Positions 19,691-28,003 of a DNA stretch of 64,000 nt are shown piece after piece. This DNA comes from Pseudomonas baltica (GTDB lineage: Bacteria > Pseudomonadota > Gammaproteobacteria > Pseudomonadales > Pseudomonadaceae). A program made the translations under genes and the position numbers. Location: contig NZ_JACMYH010000001.1 in the NCBI RefSeq assembly GCF_014235765.1, positions 868,001 through 932,000 on the forward strand. Direction: 5' to 3'. Each line of letters begins with the position of its first letter. Position 1 is the first letter of the stretch. The notes under the pieces are model-generated. The model worked only from the letters and a program-made list of their open reading frames with translations, was not told where the DNA came from and did not search any database.

Positions 19691-20020
19691 ATGAAAGCGT
19701 TGATAGGCGTCGTTGTCGCGGGACTGCTGGCGGGTTGCGGCACGATCAATACGGTGTTTCGCGATGATGTGGTGACCAGCGACAACTTGAAGGAAGCCGA
19801 GTCGTTCTGCGGTGCTGTGCCTCGGGTGTACAGCGGCGTGGTCTATGACTTCTGCCTGCTGCATGGCCAGGCGCCCAAGCCCGGCCACTCGCGCAGCGGA
19901 CCGCAGATGAGTTTCGTCGCGCTGGACATCGGCGTCTCGGCAATCCTCGACACGCTGATGCTGCCCTATACGCTGTATCGGCAACACAACGATGGCGGCA
20001 TCGAGGTGGTGGGTCGCTGA
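19691..20020 (+). CDS. YceK/YidQ-like small lipoprotein
   Basis: 109 residues. The N-terminus MKALIGVVVAGLLAGCG is a lipoprotein signal with lipobox LLAGC. The body (CGAVPRVYSGVVYDFC, DTLMLPYTLYRQ) matches the YceK family of unknown function, in which a terminal membrane-proximal LxDTLxLPYTL motif is typical. A ribosome site AAGGAG at 19677-19682 lies eight bases before the ATG at 19691, which favours that start over the in-frame GTG at 19682. It is monocistronic and converges with the PhzF-like gene 18 bp downstream. Confidence 0.85.
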   Translation: MKALIGVVVAGLLAGCGTINTVFRDDVVTSDNLKEAESFCGAVPRVYSGVVYDFCLLHGQAPKPGHSRSGPQMSFVALDIGVSAILDTLMLPYTLYRQHNDGGIEVVGR

Positions 20021-20038
20021 CCGCTGCCCTTGGGAACC

Positions 20039-20917
20039 CTAGGGATTGAGGAAGCCGTCGAGGCAGGTCACAGAGGCACCGGTGACCTTGATCGACTGGT
20101 CGCTGATCGACAGCTGCATCTTGCCAGCGCGACCCAACGCAGCGCCCTGGGCGACTCGCAGCTGGGAGCCCAGCGAGGCGGTCTGCCCGGTGGCACGGAT
20201 GAACGCGGCGACCGCCCCGCCGCCGCTGCCGCAGGCTGCATCTTCTGTGATGCCGCAGGTGGGCGCGAAGGTGCGGACTTCTATGTGCTCGTTGCTGCCT
20301 TCGGGGTGCGGGCCGAAGATCACCACGCCGGTGGTGCTGGTGCGGTGGTCGTTGATGGCCATGCGCGCCAGGTCAGGGATGACCGCCAGCACGGTTTGTG
20401 CGTCGCGCAGTTGCACCACCAGCCAGCGCGGGCCAACGGTCACGAAGCACGGCCTGCGGTCGCGCACCACGCTTACCCCCAGCACAGCCTGCAGCTCGCG
20501 ATGATCACTGTCGTTGACTGGCTGGATCGTTGCGGGCGGCAATTCGAAGGTGATCAGCTGCGAGCCATCGGGCTGGCGGACCACATCAAGGTCGATCAGA
20601 CCCAATGCACACTCCTGCACCAGACGGCCGTTGCGCGGCTCGATCAGGCCGGCTTCCATCAGGGCGTGGGCGCTGCCGAGGGTGGCGTGGCCGGCGAAGG
20701 GTAGCTCGGAGTTCGGGGTAAAGATGCGGACGCGGTAGTCCGCTTCAGGGCGAGTGGCGGGCAGCACGAAGGTGGTTTCGGAGAGGTTGTTCCAGTGGGC
20801 GATTTCTTGCATCTGTTCGCGCGTCAGGCTTTCGGCCTGCAGGATGACCGCCAGCGGATTGCCCTTGAAGCGCTGGGTGGTGAAGACATCGACTTGCTTG
20901 AACGCTAGACGGTGCAT
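20039..20917 (-). CDS. PhzF-family isomerase/epimerase-like protein
   Basis: 292 residues. The start MHRLAFKQVDVFTTQRFKGNPLAV carries the family GNPLAV motif; the catalytic glutamate lies in NLSETTFV, and LPFAGHATLGSAH and GITEDAACGSG are diagnostic of the diaminopimelate-epimerase-like PhzF fold. No phenazine genes are nearby, so this is one of the common stand-alone members of unknown substrate. The open frame continues upstream to 21202, but those codons are BIME repeats, so the ATG at 20917 is the sensible start. Confidence 0.9.
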   Translation of the reverse strand: MHRLAFKQVDVFTTQRFKGNPLAVILQAESLTREQMQEIAHWNNLSETTFVLPATRPEADYRVRIFTPNSELPFAGHATLGSAHALMEAGLIEPRNGRLVQECALGLIDLDVVRQPDGSQLITFELPPATIQPVNDSDHRELQAVLGVSVVRDRRPCFVTVGPRWLVVQLRDAQTVLAVIPDLARMAINDHRTSTTGVVIFGPHPEGSNEHIEVRTFAPTCGITEDAACGSGGGAVAAFIRATGQTASLGSQLRVAQGAALGRAGKMQLSISDQSIKVTGASVTCLDGFLNP

Positions 20918-20957
20918 GGTCGGCCCTGGAAATGGAGGTGTAGAGACGTGACACAGG

Positions 20958-21301
20958 TTCGCATGTTTTATGTAGCAGCGGCGCAAGCCGCGTCCGGCAG
21001 CACCGCGATTGTTCCGACCTACCGCGTGTACCGCCGACGCGGCTTGCGCCGCTGCTACAGGGGTGTGTGGCGCAGGTTCGCATGTTTTCTGTAGCAGCGG
21101 CGCGAGCCGCGTCCGGCAGCACCGTGATCTTCCCGGCCCACCGTGTGTGCCGCCGACGCGGCTTGCGCCGCTGCTACACGGGTGTATGGCACAGGTTCGC
21201 ATGTTTTATGTAGCAGCGGCGCGAGCCGCGTCCGGCAGCACCGTGATTCTTCCGACCCACCGCGTGTGCCGCCGACGCGGCTTGCGCCGCTGCTACAGGG
21301 G
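20958..21301. repeat. tandem BIME array, 119-bp period
   Basis: About 2.9 copies of a unit containing two opposed REP elements (TGTAGCAGCGGCGC and GGCTTGCGCCGCTGCTACA). The word TTCGCATGTTTT starts at 20958, 21077 and 21196, giving an exact 119-bp period. The copies differ by a few substitutions. It separates the PhzF-like gene from recR and can fold into strong cruciforms or 3' mRNA stabilisers. Confidence 0.9.
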
Positions 21302-21311
21302 TGTGGGTTGG

Positions 21312-21914
21312 TTAGAGGGTGATGGGTCTGCGGCCGGCGAAGGAATGGGCCAAGGTACCGCCGTCGACCAGTTCCAACTCGCCACCCAAGGGAACGCCGT
21401 GGGCGATGCGTGAAGCCACCAGGCCTTTCTTCGCCAACAGCTGGGCGATGTAATGAGCTGTGGCTTCGCCTTCGACAGTCGGGTTGGTCGCCAGGATGAC
21501 TTCGGCGAAGGTGCCCTGCTCGTCTATACGGCTCATCAGTTGCGGGATGCCGATCGCCTCCGGGCCCAGACCGTCGAGGGGCGACAGGTGCCCCTTGAGC
21601 ACGAAATAGCGGCCGCGGTAGCCGGTCTGCTCAACAGCATAGACGTCCATCGGCCCTTCCACCACGCACAGCAGCGTATCGTCGCGACGTGGATCACCGC
21701 ATTGCGGGCAAAGTTCTTCTTCGGTGAGGGTGCGGCACTGGCGGCAATGGCCTACGCCTTCCATGGCCTGGCTCAACGCCTGGGCCAGCCGACTACCGCC
21801 GCTGCGGTCGCGTTCGAGCAGCTGCAGGGCCATGCGCTGGGCGGATTTCTGGCCAACGCCGGGCAAGGTGCGCAGGCTGTCGATCAGTTGACGGATCAGT
21901 GGGCTGAAGCTCAT
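21312..21914 (-). CDS. recR: recombination mediator protein RecR
   Basis: 200 residues, the RecFOR pathway protein that helps load RecA on gapped DNA. An N-terminal helix-hairpin-helix segment ([16 protein letters not shown]) is followed by a C4 zinc finger ([16 protein letters not shown]), then a TOPRIM domain starting [15 protein letters not shown]. The length equals the family norm. In many pseudomonads recR follows ybaB directly; here a CurA-like gene and a repeat array lie between them. Confidence 0.97.
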   Translation of the reverse strand: MSFSPLIRQLIDSLRTLPGVGQKSAQRMALQLLERDRSGGSRLAQALSQAMEGVGHCRQCRTLTEEELCPQCGDPRRDDTLLCVVEGPMDVYAVEQTGYRGRYFVLKGHLSPLDGLGPEAIGIPQLMSRIDEQGTFAEVILATNPTVEGEATAHYIAQLLAKKGLVASRIAHGVPLGGELELVDGGTLAHSFAGRRPITL

Positions 21915-21979
21915 GGAAGGCGGCCTGACGTAACGACGAGACGCGGTTTATACCCGCGCCTCCGGGTCACGTCAAATGC

Positions 21980-23014
21980 TCAGGCGTCGGAAACCTTGAC
22001 CACCAGCTTGCCGAAGTTATGCCCTTGCAGCAGGCCAATGAACGCCTCCGGCGCTCGCTCCAGACCGTCGACCACGTCCTCGCGGAACTTGATCTTGCCG
22101 TCACGAACCCACGGCACCATGGCAGAGAAGAATTCTGCATGGCGATCGCCAAAGTCGTCGAACACGATGAAGCCCTGCATGCGGATGCGCTTGGTGAGCA
22201 GGGTGCGCGGCAACAGCGCGAAGCGGTCCGGACCCTCTGGCAGGTCGGTGGCGTTGTAGCCGGCGATAAGGCCGCACACCGGAATGCGCGCGCGAGCATT
22301 GAGCAACGGCATGACGGCGTCGAAGACTTTGCCGCCAACGTTTTCGAAGTAGATGTCGATGCCCTGGGCGCAGGCTTTGGCCAGGTCGTCGGCGAAGGTT
22401 TCGCTTTTGTGATCGACACAGGCATCGAAGCCCAGTTCTTCAACGACGTAGCGGCATTTTTCCGGCCCGCCGGCAATGCCGACGACTTTGAGGCCTTTGA
22501 TCTTGCCCACCTGCCCCACTACCGATCCGACTGCGCCGGAGGCGGCTGCGACCACCAGGGTTTCGCCTTCCTTGGGCTGGCCGATGTGGGTCAGGCCCAT
22601 GTAGGCGGTCATGCCGGGCATGCCCAGAACGCCAAGTGCCATTGAGGGGCTGGGGATGCCGGCGGGCAGCGGCGTGAGATTGCTGCCGTCGGAAATGCAG
22701 TGGGTCTGCCAGCCGGTCATGCCGACGACCAGGTCACCTTCGCGGAACTTGGGGTGCTTGGAAGTTTGCACGCGGCTGACGGTGCCGCCGGTCATGACCT
22801 CGTCGATTTCCACCGGTGCGGCGTAGGACGGTGCGTCGCTCATGCGGCCGCGCATGTAGGGATCCAGGGACAGGTACAGCGTGCGCAGCAGGACTTGCCC
22901 GTCTTCGAGATCCGGCAGGGCTTCGCGCTCCAGGCGGAAATTCTCCGGCGTCGGCGCCCCGGTTGGACGGGAAGCGAGAACGAAGCGCTGGTTGAGGGTC
23001 AGGTCTTGGGACAT
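21980..23014 (-). CDS. NADP-dependent oxidoreductase, CurA/prostaglandin-reductase-like MDR family
   Basis: 344 residues of a zinc-independent medium-chain reductase. It opens MSQDLTLNQRFVLASRPTGAP, with SLDPYMRGRMSD typical of the CurA/leukotriene B4 dehydrogenase group, and a nucleotide motif AASGAVGSVVGQVGK. It should reduce activated double bonds of enones with NADPH. The ATG at 23014 has GGAA nine bases upstream; a frame extension to 23059 was rejected. It lies 66 bp upstream of recR, on the same strand, between two BIME arrays. Confidence 0.93.
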   Translation of the reverse strand: MSQDLTLNQRFVLASRPTGAPTPENFRLEREALPDLEDGQVLLRTLYLSLDPYMRGRMSDAPSYAAPVEIDEVMTGGTVSRVQTSKHPKFREGDLVVGMTGWQTHCISDGSNLTPLPAGIPSPSMALGVLGMPGMTAYMGLTHIGQPKEGETLVVAAASGAVGSVVGQVGKIKGLKVVGIAGGPEKCRYVVEELGFDACVDHKSETFADDLAKACAQGIDIYFENVGGKVFDAVMPLLNARARIPVCGLIAGYNATDLPEGPDRFALLPRTLLTKRIRMQGFIVFDDFGDRHAEFFSAMVPWVRDGKIKFREDVVDGLERAPEAFIGLLQGHNFGKLVVKVSDA

Positions 23015-23110
23015 TGCGGAGTATTCCTTCAGCAAGTGGCTATAGGAAAAGGACAGCATGGGGTGGCGGGATGTTCAACTGGGTGCTTGGCAAACAGCCG
23101 GCGGCGTGGC

Positions 23111-23480
23111 TTTCGCGGCCGATGACCGCTCCTACGGGGGGATTGGATTGCGCGCGTATCCTGTAGGAGCGGTCTGTGGCCGCGAAGGGGGCACACGATG
23201 TGTCTGGTAGACCGCAGTGTAGCTTTCGCGGCCGATGACCGCTCCTACGGGGGGATTGGATTGCGCGCGTATCCTGTAGGAGCGGTCTGTGGCCGCGAAG
23301 GGGGCACACGATGTGTCTGGTAGACCGCGGTGTAGCTTTCGCGGCCGATGACCGCTCCTACGGGGGGATTGGATTGCGCGCGTACCCTGTAGGAGCGGTC
23401 TGTGGCCGCGAAGGGGGCACACGATGTGTCCGGTAGACCGCGGTGTAGCTTTCGCGGCCGATGACCGCTCCTACGGGGAG
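23111..23480. repeat. tandem BIME array, 113-bp period
   Basis: Units contain TTTCGCGGCCGATGACCGCT and the opposed GTAGGAGCGGTCTGTGGCCG. The first word starts at 23111, 23224, 23337 and 23450, an exact 113-bp period over about 3.3 copies. The repeats are nearly identical, which suggests recent expansion. They lie between the CurA-like gene and the ybaB terminator. The same REP family occurs inside dnaX with a different period. Confidence 0.92.
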
Positions 23481-23507
23481 GCGCTTCCACTTGGGTCACT
23501 CAGATAC

Positions 23508-23538
23508 AAAAATGCCAGGCTTGGGGCCTGGCATTTTT
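23508..23538 (-). terminator. terminator of the dnaX-ybaB transcript
   Basis: AATGCCAGGC and GCCTGGCATT form a 10-bp stem with a short loop (23511-23535). It is followed by T-rich sequence on the minus strand and by TTT on the plus strand, so it could act in both directions. It lies directly after the ybaB stop. Confidence 0.85.
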
Positions 23539-23541
23539 GGG

Positions 23542-23868
23542 TCAGAACGGCATCTTGAAGCCGGGCGGCAGTTGCATGCCGGAGGTCATGCCGGACATCT
23601 TGTCCTTGCTGTTGGCTTCGATCTTGCGCACGGCGTCGTTGACGGCGGCGGCAATCAGATCCTCGAGCACGTCCTTGTCTTCCTGCATCAGGCTGTCGTC
23701 CAGGCTCACGCGCTTGACGTCGTGACGACCGGTCATTACCACGCTCACCAGACCTGCGCCCGATTGGCCGGTCACTTCCGCCTTGGCCAACTCTTCCTGC
23801 ATCTCGGCCATTTTTTCCTGCATCTGCTGGGCCTGCTTCATCAGGCCGGCCATGCCACCTTTCATCAT
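23542..23868 (-). CDS. ybaB: nucleoid-associated protein, YbaB/EbfC family
   Basis: 108 residues. The N-terminal methionine-rich helix ([20 protein letters not shown]) and [22 protein letters not shown] are hallmarks of the DNA-binding YbaB dimer. GAGGTG lies upstream of the ATG at 23868; the frame continues to 23943, but those codons lack homology. It follows dnaX by 75 bp, the conserved dnaX-ybaB pairing. Confidence 0.95.
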   Translation of the reverse strand: MMKGGMAGLMKQAQQMQEKMAEMQEELAKAEVTGQSGAGLVSVVMTGRHDVKRVSLDDSLMQEDKDVLEDLIAAAVNDAVRKIEANSKDKMSGMTSGMQLPPGFKMPF

Positions 23869-23943
23869 GGGGTTCACCTCAAAGGTCAATGGGTATGACC
23901 GCGCAGTGCCGAAGGCGTCCTGCGCGGGCTTGGGTAAGAGCAC

Positions 23944-26286
23944 TTAACGCGTTGGGCCGGCCACCGCCTCGACTGGTTCAATCGTATCGTCGCGAATGAT
24001 GGCACCGAACTGTTGCAGCATTTGTTGAACGTACGGGTCTTGTTGAATCGACTGTTCGGCATCGGCCTGGCGATTCGCACGCCAGCGCGCGGCGGCCTGC
24101 GCCGGGGTTTCCTGTTCCGGGCGGATCAGCTCGATGGTCAGATTGAGCGTGCGCTGATGATACTGGTTCAGCGCATCGTTCAAGCGCCGCTGCTGGGTGC
24201 TGTTGAACAGCGCGCTGTGCGCCGGGTCCAGGTGCAGCAGCCAGTCGTCGCCCTCCACGGCGATCAGGGTACAGTTGGCGGCGATGCTGCCAGTCATCCC
24301 CGAGATCGGCAGTTTCGGAAACAGCTCGAGCCATTGCAGAGCCAGCCCGCTCGCCGGCTGTGCGGCAGGCAGCACTTCGGGCTCGGCTTCGACAGGCGTG
24401 TCGTGGACGGTTTCACTGGCCAGCTCGTCGAGGTAGCTGTAGGCGGCGCCGTCGGTTTCCGGGGCGTAGTAATCTTCGTCCAGCGGCGGCTCGTCGTCGC
24501 GGTCCATGCCGGCTGGTGTGTAATCGGCGGGCTCGGCATCGTCGGCAGGCGGGGCTGTCTGGGTTTCCGGGGCGTCCGGCACGGCACTGGCAGGCGTGGG
24601 CGCCGGCATTGGAGTCAATGCGGGCTGCTCGGCGACGACGTCCAGGATCGGTTCCTGGGTGGGCGCAGTTGCGGGCGCGACCGGGTCGTTCCAGGGCAGA
24701 TCGATAACGGGATCAGGGGCTGCCTGGGAATGCGCGGGGGATTCTTCGCGGCCGGTGACCGCTCCTACGGGGGGATTCGAGGGCGCGGGCATCTCGTAGG
24801 AGCGGTCCGTGGCCGCGAACGGCGCGTCGCGGTCTGTCTGGGTATCCGCGGTGGGGCCTTCGCGGCCGCTGACCGCTCCTACGGGGGGATTCGAGGGCGC
24901 GGGCATCTCGTAGGAGCGGTCCGTGGCCGCGAACGGCGCGACGCGGTCTGCCTGGGTATCCGCAACAGGGCCTTCGCGGCCGCTGACCGCTCCTACGGGG
25001 GGATTCGAGGGTGCGGGCATCTCGTAGGAGCGGTCCGTGGCCGCGAAAGGCGCGACGCGGTCTGCCTGGGTATCCGCAACAGGGCCTTCGCGGCCGCTGA
25101 CGGCTCCTACGGGGGTTGGAGCTGCCACGGAGTGGGTGGAATCAACTGTGGCCGCGCTGATCCCCACTGTCTTTAGCGGTTGACTGGGCCCATCGCTGCT
25201 GCCTGCGGGGCGGAAAGCGAGCATGCGCAGCAGCACCATCTCGAAACCGCCACGCAGCTCCGGGGCCAGTGGCAGGTCGCGGCGGCCGATCAAGCCCATC
25301 TGATAATAGAACTGCACGTCTTCGGCCGGCAGCGCCTGCGCCAGCGCCAGCACCCGTTCGCGATCACCCTGGCCATTGTCTACCGCCTCGGGCAGCGCCT
25401 GGGCGATGGCCACGCGGTGCAGCACGTTGAGAATTTCAGCCAGCACGCCATTCCAGTCCGGCCCCTGCTCCGCCAGATGGCGCACGGCCTCGAGCACACC
25501 GCGGGCGTCACCTTCGAGCAATGCCTCCAACACGCCGTAAACCTGACCGTGGTCCAGTGTACCCAGCATCGCCCGAACATCGGCTGCCAGCACCTTGCCT
25601 TCGCCAAAGGCAATGGCCTGGTCGGTCAGGCTCATGGCGTCGCGCATGGAGCCATCGGCGGCGCGGCCGAGCAACCACAGCGCGTCGTCCTCGAAGGGTA
25701 CGTTCTCGACACCCAGCACATGGCTCAAGTGCTCGACCACCCGCTCCGGCGTCATGTTCTTCAAAGAAAACTGCAGGCAGCGCGACAGAATGGTCGCTGG
25801 CAACTTCTGCGGATCGGTGGTGGCCAGAATGAATTTGACGTAGGGCGGCGGCTCTTCCAGCGTCTTCAGCAACGCGTTGAACGAGTGCGTGGACAGCATG
25901 TGCACTTCGTCGATCAGGTAAACCTTGAAGCGCCCACGGCTGGGGGCGTACTGCACGTTGTCGAGCAGCTCGCGGGTGTCTTCGACCTTGGTGCGGCTGG
26001 CGGCATCGATCTCGATCAGATCGACGAAGCGACCCTCGTCGATCTCGCGGCAGACCGAACACTCACCGCACGGCGTTGACGTGATGCCCGTCTCGCAGTT
26101 GAGGCACTTGGCGATGATCCGCGCGATGGTGGTCTTGCCCACGCCCCGAGTGCCGGTGAACAGGTAGGCGTGATGCAGCCGCTGGTTGTCCAGCGCATTG
26201 ATCAATGCCTTGAGCACATGGGTCTGGCCGACCATTTCGCGGAACGAGCGCGGACGCCATTTACGTGCAAGAACCTGATAACTCAT
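23944..26286 (-). CDS. dnaX: DNA polymerase III tau/gamma subunit with in-frame REP-derived repeats
   Basis: 780 residues from the homology-supported ATG at 26286 (MSYQVLARKWRPRSF). The clamp-loader ATPase domain has Walker A GTRGVGKT, a four-cysteine zinc module around CLNCETG...CGECSVC, the DEVHML motif and sensor ATTDPQKLP. The domain order is ATPase and lid to about residue 375, a long proline/acid-rich linker, then a C-terminal tau domain (LQWLELFPKLPISGMTG) that binds polymerase and helicase. Residues about 390-514 of the linker are encoded by a BIME array (see that entry), which helps make the protein clearly longer than E. coli tau (643). Nothing suggests it is broken. Confidence 0.96.
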   Translation of the reverse strand: MSYQVLARKWRPRSFREMVGQTHVLKALINALDNQRLHHAYLFTGTRGVGKTTIARIIAKCLNCETGITSTPCGECSVCREIDEGRFVDLIEIDAASRTKVEDTRELLDNVQYAPSRGRFKVYLIDEVHMLSTHSFNALLKTLEEPPPYVKFILATTDPQKLPATILSRCLQFSLKNMTPERVVEHLSHVLGVENVPFEDDALWLLGRAADGSMRDAMSLTDQAIAFGEGKVLAADVRAMLGTLDHGQVYGVLEALLEGDARGVLEAVRHLAEQGPDWNGVLAEILNVLHRVAIAQALPEAVDNGQGDRERVLALAQALPAEDVQFYYQMGLIGRRDLPLAPELRGGFEMVLLRMLAFRPAGSSDGPSQPLKTVGISAATVDSTHSVAAPTPVGAVSGREGPVADTQADRVAPFAATDRSYEMPAPSNPPVGAVSGREGPVADTQADRVAPFAATDRSYEMPAPSNPPVGAVSGREGPTADTQTDRDAPFAATDRSYEMPAPSNPPVGAVTGREESPAHSQAAPDPVIDLPWNDPVAPATAPTQEPILDVVAEQPALTPMPAPTPASAVPDAPETQTAPPADDAEPADYTPAGMDRDDEPPLDEDYYAPETDGAAYSYLDELASETVHDTPVEAEPEVLPAAQPASGLALQWLELFPKLPISGMTGSIAANCTLIAVEGDDWLLHLDPAHSALFNSTQQRRLNDALNQYHQRTLNLTIELIRPEQETPAQAAARWRANRQADAEQSIQQDPYVQQMLQQFGAIIRDDTIEPVEAVAGPTR
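24745..25116. repeat. BIME array inside dnaX, 114-bp period, translated in frame
   Basis: The word TTCGCGGCCG starts at 24745, 24859, 24973 and 25087, an exact 114-bp period. Each unit has the two opposed REP cores (GACCGCTCCTACGG and CGTAGGAGCGGTCCGTGG). On the minus strand each unit encodes 38 residues that include PVGAVSGREGP and APFAATDRSYE. The intergenic relative at 23111-23480 has a 113-bp period, which would shift frame. Confidence 0.93.
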
Positions 26287-26473
26287 CGAAAACCGTCGCG
26301 ACATGAAAGCGGAAGACCGCCAATGCTAATGGAGCAGCACCGAAATTGCATCCGTGCCCTGCTCTATTACATGCTTCACTGGAAAACCGGGCGCTGTGCA
26401 TGCCTGCGCTGGCATCGTTGCAGACCGTACCTACCAAGGCAGCTAACATTGATATCTGCTACGCAAACTTTCA

Positions 26474-27448
26474 TCAGGGCAAGGGAAAGTCAGCTTCCGC
26501 AGCGGCGACCTGGGCAGGGTAAATGCTTGGGCGAAGCCTGGTATGGTCACCCCCGTGCACCACACCGACTACGCCTTGGCCGACAATGATAGGCCCACCG
26601 CTATGGCCACCCGTCACTCCGCAATTGGAAGCGCCCAAGCTACCAGCTTCAGCATTCCTCCCACCGACCCCATAGGGCAGGTTGTCTAGCGCGGTCTTGC
26701 AATAGTACTGGCTCTGCCCTCCGTATTGCGCCGAGGGATAGCCGACCGTCAAAGCGTTCGGAAAACTCTCGCTCTCGGAGACGACAGGTTGCAGCGCGCT
26801 GCCCACCACTTCCTGCAGTCGGCGACCCTCCCCATTGGGATGCACAGACGCCACTGACAAGTCGAACTGCGAACCGATGATGATTATCGGGTTTTGCGCC
26901 ACATTCTCGCTCACATAGGCGCGACTGACAGGCCACATTCCGTAAGGCGCCATCTCAGCAACATTTCGACCTGGCGACCCATCGTAGGCCGGCACGAACA
27001 GCATGTGCCGCGAAAAGGTTTCACCTCCTGGATTCGGAAAAATCGTGCAGTGGGCCGCCGTTATGATGAGGCTACGCGTGCTGGATTGAAGGACGGACGC
27101 CGAGCAATGCGTATCCGCGTTCATCCTGGCATTGTGATAGAACAAAATGCCCGTTACCCGCGACTCCATATTGTTGACATAAGGACTGCCCATCTTGAGG
27201 TAACCCTTGTCATCTCCCCCCAGCGGCGGCTCGAAAGGAGTGAGATCGGCAGGATCCTGGATGTGCGCGGCACTGCGCATGCGCTCGGGCGTCCAATAAC
27301 GCAGTACCTGTTCGGGATCCTGTTTCGTGCTGCCCACGGCGGGCAACTCGACTGTGCGGCTTATGTTGGCACAGGAACTACTGGCCAATATCAGCAAGAG
27401 CAAAGCGCTTTTGCGCGATGGAAGATCGAGCGAACGAAGCAAAATCAT
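26474..27448 (-). CDS. secreted trypsin-like serine protease (probable lipoprotein)
   Basis: 324 residues. The N-terminus LLLLILASSSCANIS is a signal sequence with a lipobox-like cysteine, though the -3 residue is unusual. Chymotrypsin-fold catalytic motifs are present: ITAAHC (His), FDLSVASV (Asp) and TGGHSGGPIIVGQ (Ser), with GVVGVVHGG at the end. It should act in the periplasm or on the outer membrane. GGGGGA lies nine bases before the ATG at 27448. It stands alone between dnaX and the left end of the ffs island, and codon use is less GC-rich than dnaX. It may be an old insertion; see findings. Confidence 0.82.
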   Translation of the reverse strand: MILLRSLDLPSRKSALLLLILASSSCANISRTVELPAVGSTKQDPEQVLRYWTPERMRSAAHIQDPADLTPFEPPLGGDDKGYLKMGSPYVNNMESRVTGILFYHNARMNADTHCSASVLQSSTRSLIITAAHCTIFPNPGGETFSRHMLFVPAYDGSPGRNVAEMAPYGMWPVSRAYVSENVAQNPIIIIGSQFDLSVASVHPNGEGRRLQEVVGSALQPVVSESESFPNALTVGYPSAQYGGQSQYYCKTALDNLPYGVGGRNAEAGSLGASNCGVTGGHSGGPIIVGQGVVGVVHGGDHTRLRPSIYPAQVAAAEADFPLP

Positions 27449-27762
27449 GATGCAATTCCCCCGTGATGACTTTCAACTAGGGTAGAAGCTGTATCGGAAA
27501 ACGAATGAACCACACCGAGCATGAGGTCGCCGGTCGGTGGCAGATTGGCGCCCTTGAATCACGCCAAGCGCCTGATATGGAATGCATTGCGAGGGTGAGC
27601 TGAATACGACCTTTCACAGACCCGAACAAGTATATTTCTGTTCAGATGAACGGAGTGCCGAAACAAGAATTCAGACTTTGAAAAATGAGGGCGGGCGCGA
27701 TTGAGTTACAGCTGAAGGGTGCATTGCGAGGTTGCGGATGAATCGAGGGATGCTGCGGAAAC
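27449..27762. other. intergenic sequence upstream of the protease and 3' of the ffs remnant
   Basis: About 314 bp without a credible gene. It should hold the protease promoter and the original downstream flank of ffs. I see no clear terminator stem; the nearest candidate on the minus strand is a GC-rich tract followed by CATTTTTC near 27680-27695. Confidence 0.4.
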
Positions 27763-27838
27763 AGGTGGCAACCCTACCAGCCACACCCCGGCACACAATG
27801 TTCCCGCTGTGGCTGCTTCCTTCCGGATCTGACCAGGT
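27763..27838. repeat. attL: 76-bp direct repeat of the ffs 3' part
   Basis: 76 bases identical to 44404-44479, covering the 3' two-thirds of the 4.5S RNA gene (minus strand), including the conserved GGAAGGAAGCAGC tetraloop region. To its right the sequence is only distantly ffs-like, so this copy is a 3' remnant without promoter. With the right copy it bounds the island. Confidence 0.92.
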
Positions 27839-27968
27839 CGCATGCAAGCATGCTCGGGTATCGTTGCAGACCTTATGGAATAAGGGTTTCAGGCCGATAA
27901 GGTTGCCAGATTTCTGCCGTGCGGAAGTGTTGCACGGGCGCTCAAAAACGAGAGGTGTGGCCAGCATT

Positions 27969-28003
27969 GTTCCACTTAGCTGTTCCACTTTGGTGTTCCA
28001 CTC
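27969..28003. repeat. three direct repeats GTTCCACTT(C) abutting the integrase start
   Basis: GTTCCACTT at 27969 and 27982 and GTTCCACTC at 27995 are spaced exactly 13 bp apart, and the last ends at the base before the integrase ATG. They could be arm-type integrase sites or an autoregulatory operator. They occupy the place where a ribosome site would be expected; no Shine-Dalgarno sequence is visible. Confidence 0.65.

Noticed and set aside
20918-21202. N-terminal extension of the PhzF-like protein
   Set aside because: The extra codons are BIME repeat; the family start is at 20917.
23101-23480. CRISPR array
   Set aside because: The 113-bp units are uniform tandem BIMEs without unique spacers, and no cas genes are present.
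23132-23499. Minus-strand frames in the 113-bp array
   Set aside because: Repeat-derived words appear in alternating frames because 113 is not a multiple of three; not a gene.
27763-27838. A second functional SRP RNA gene
   Set aside because: Only the 3' two-thirds is present and no promoter remains; it is the attL copy.
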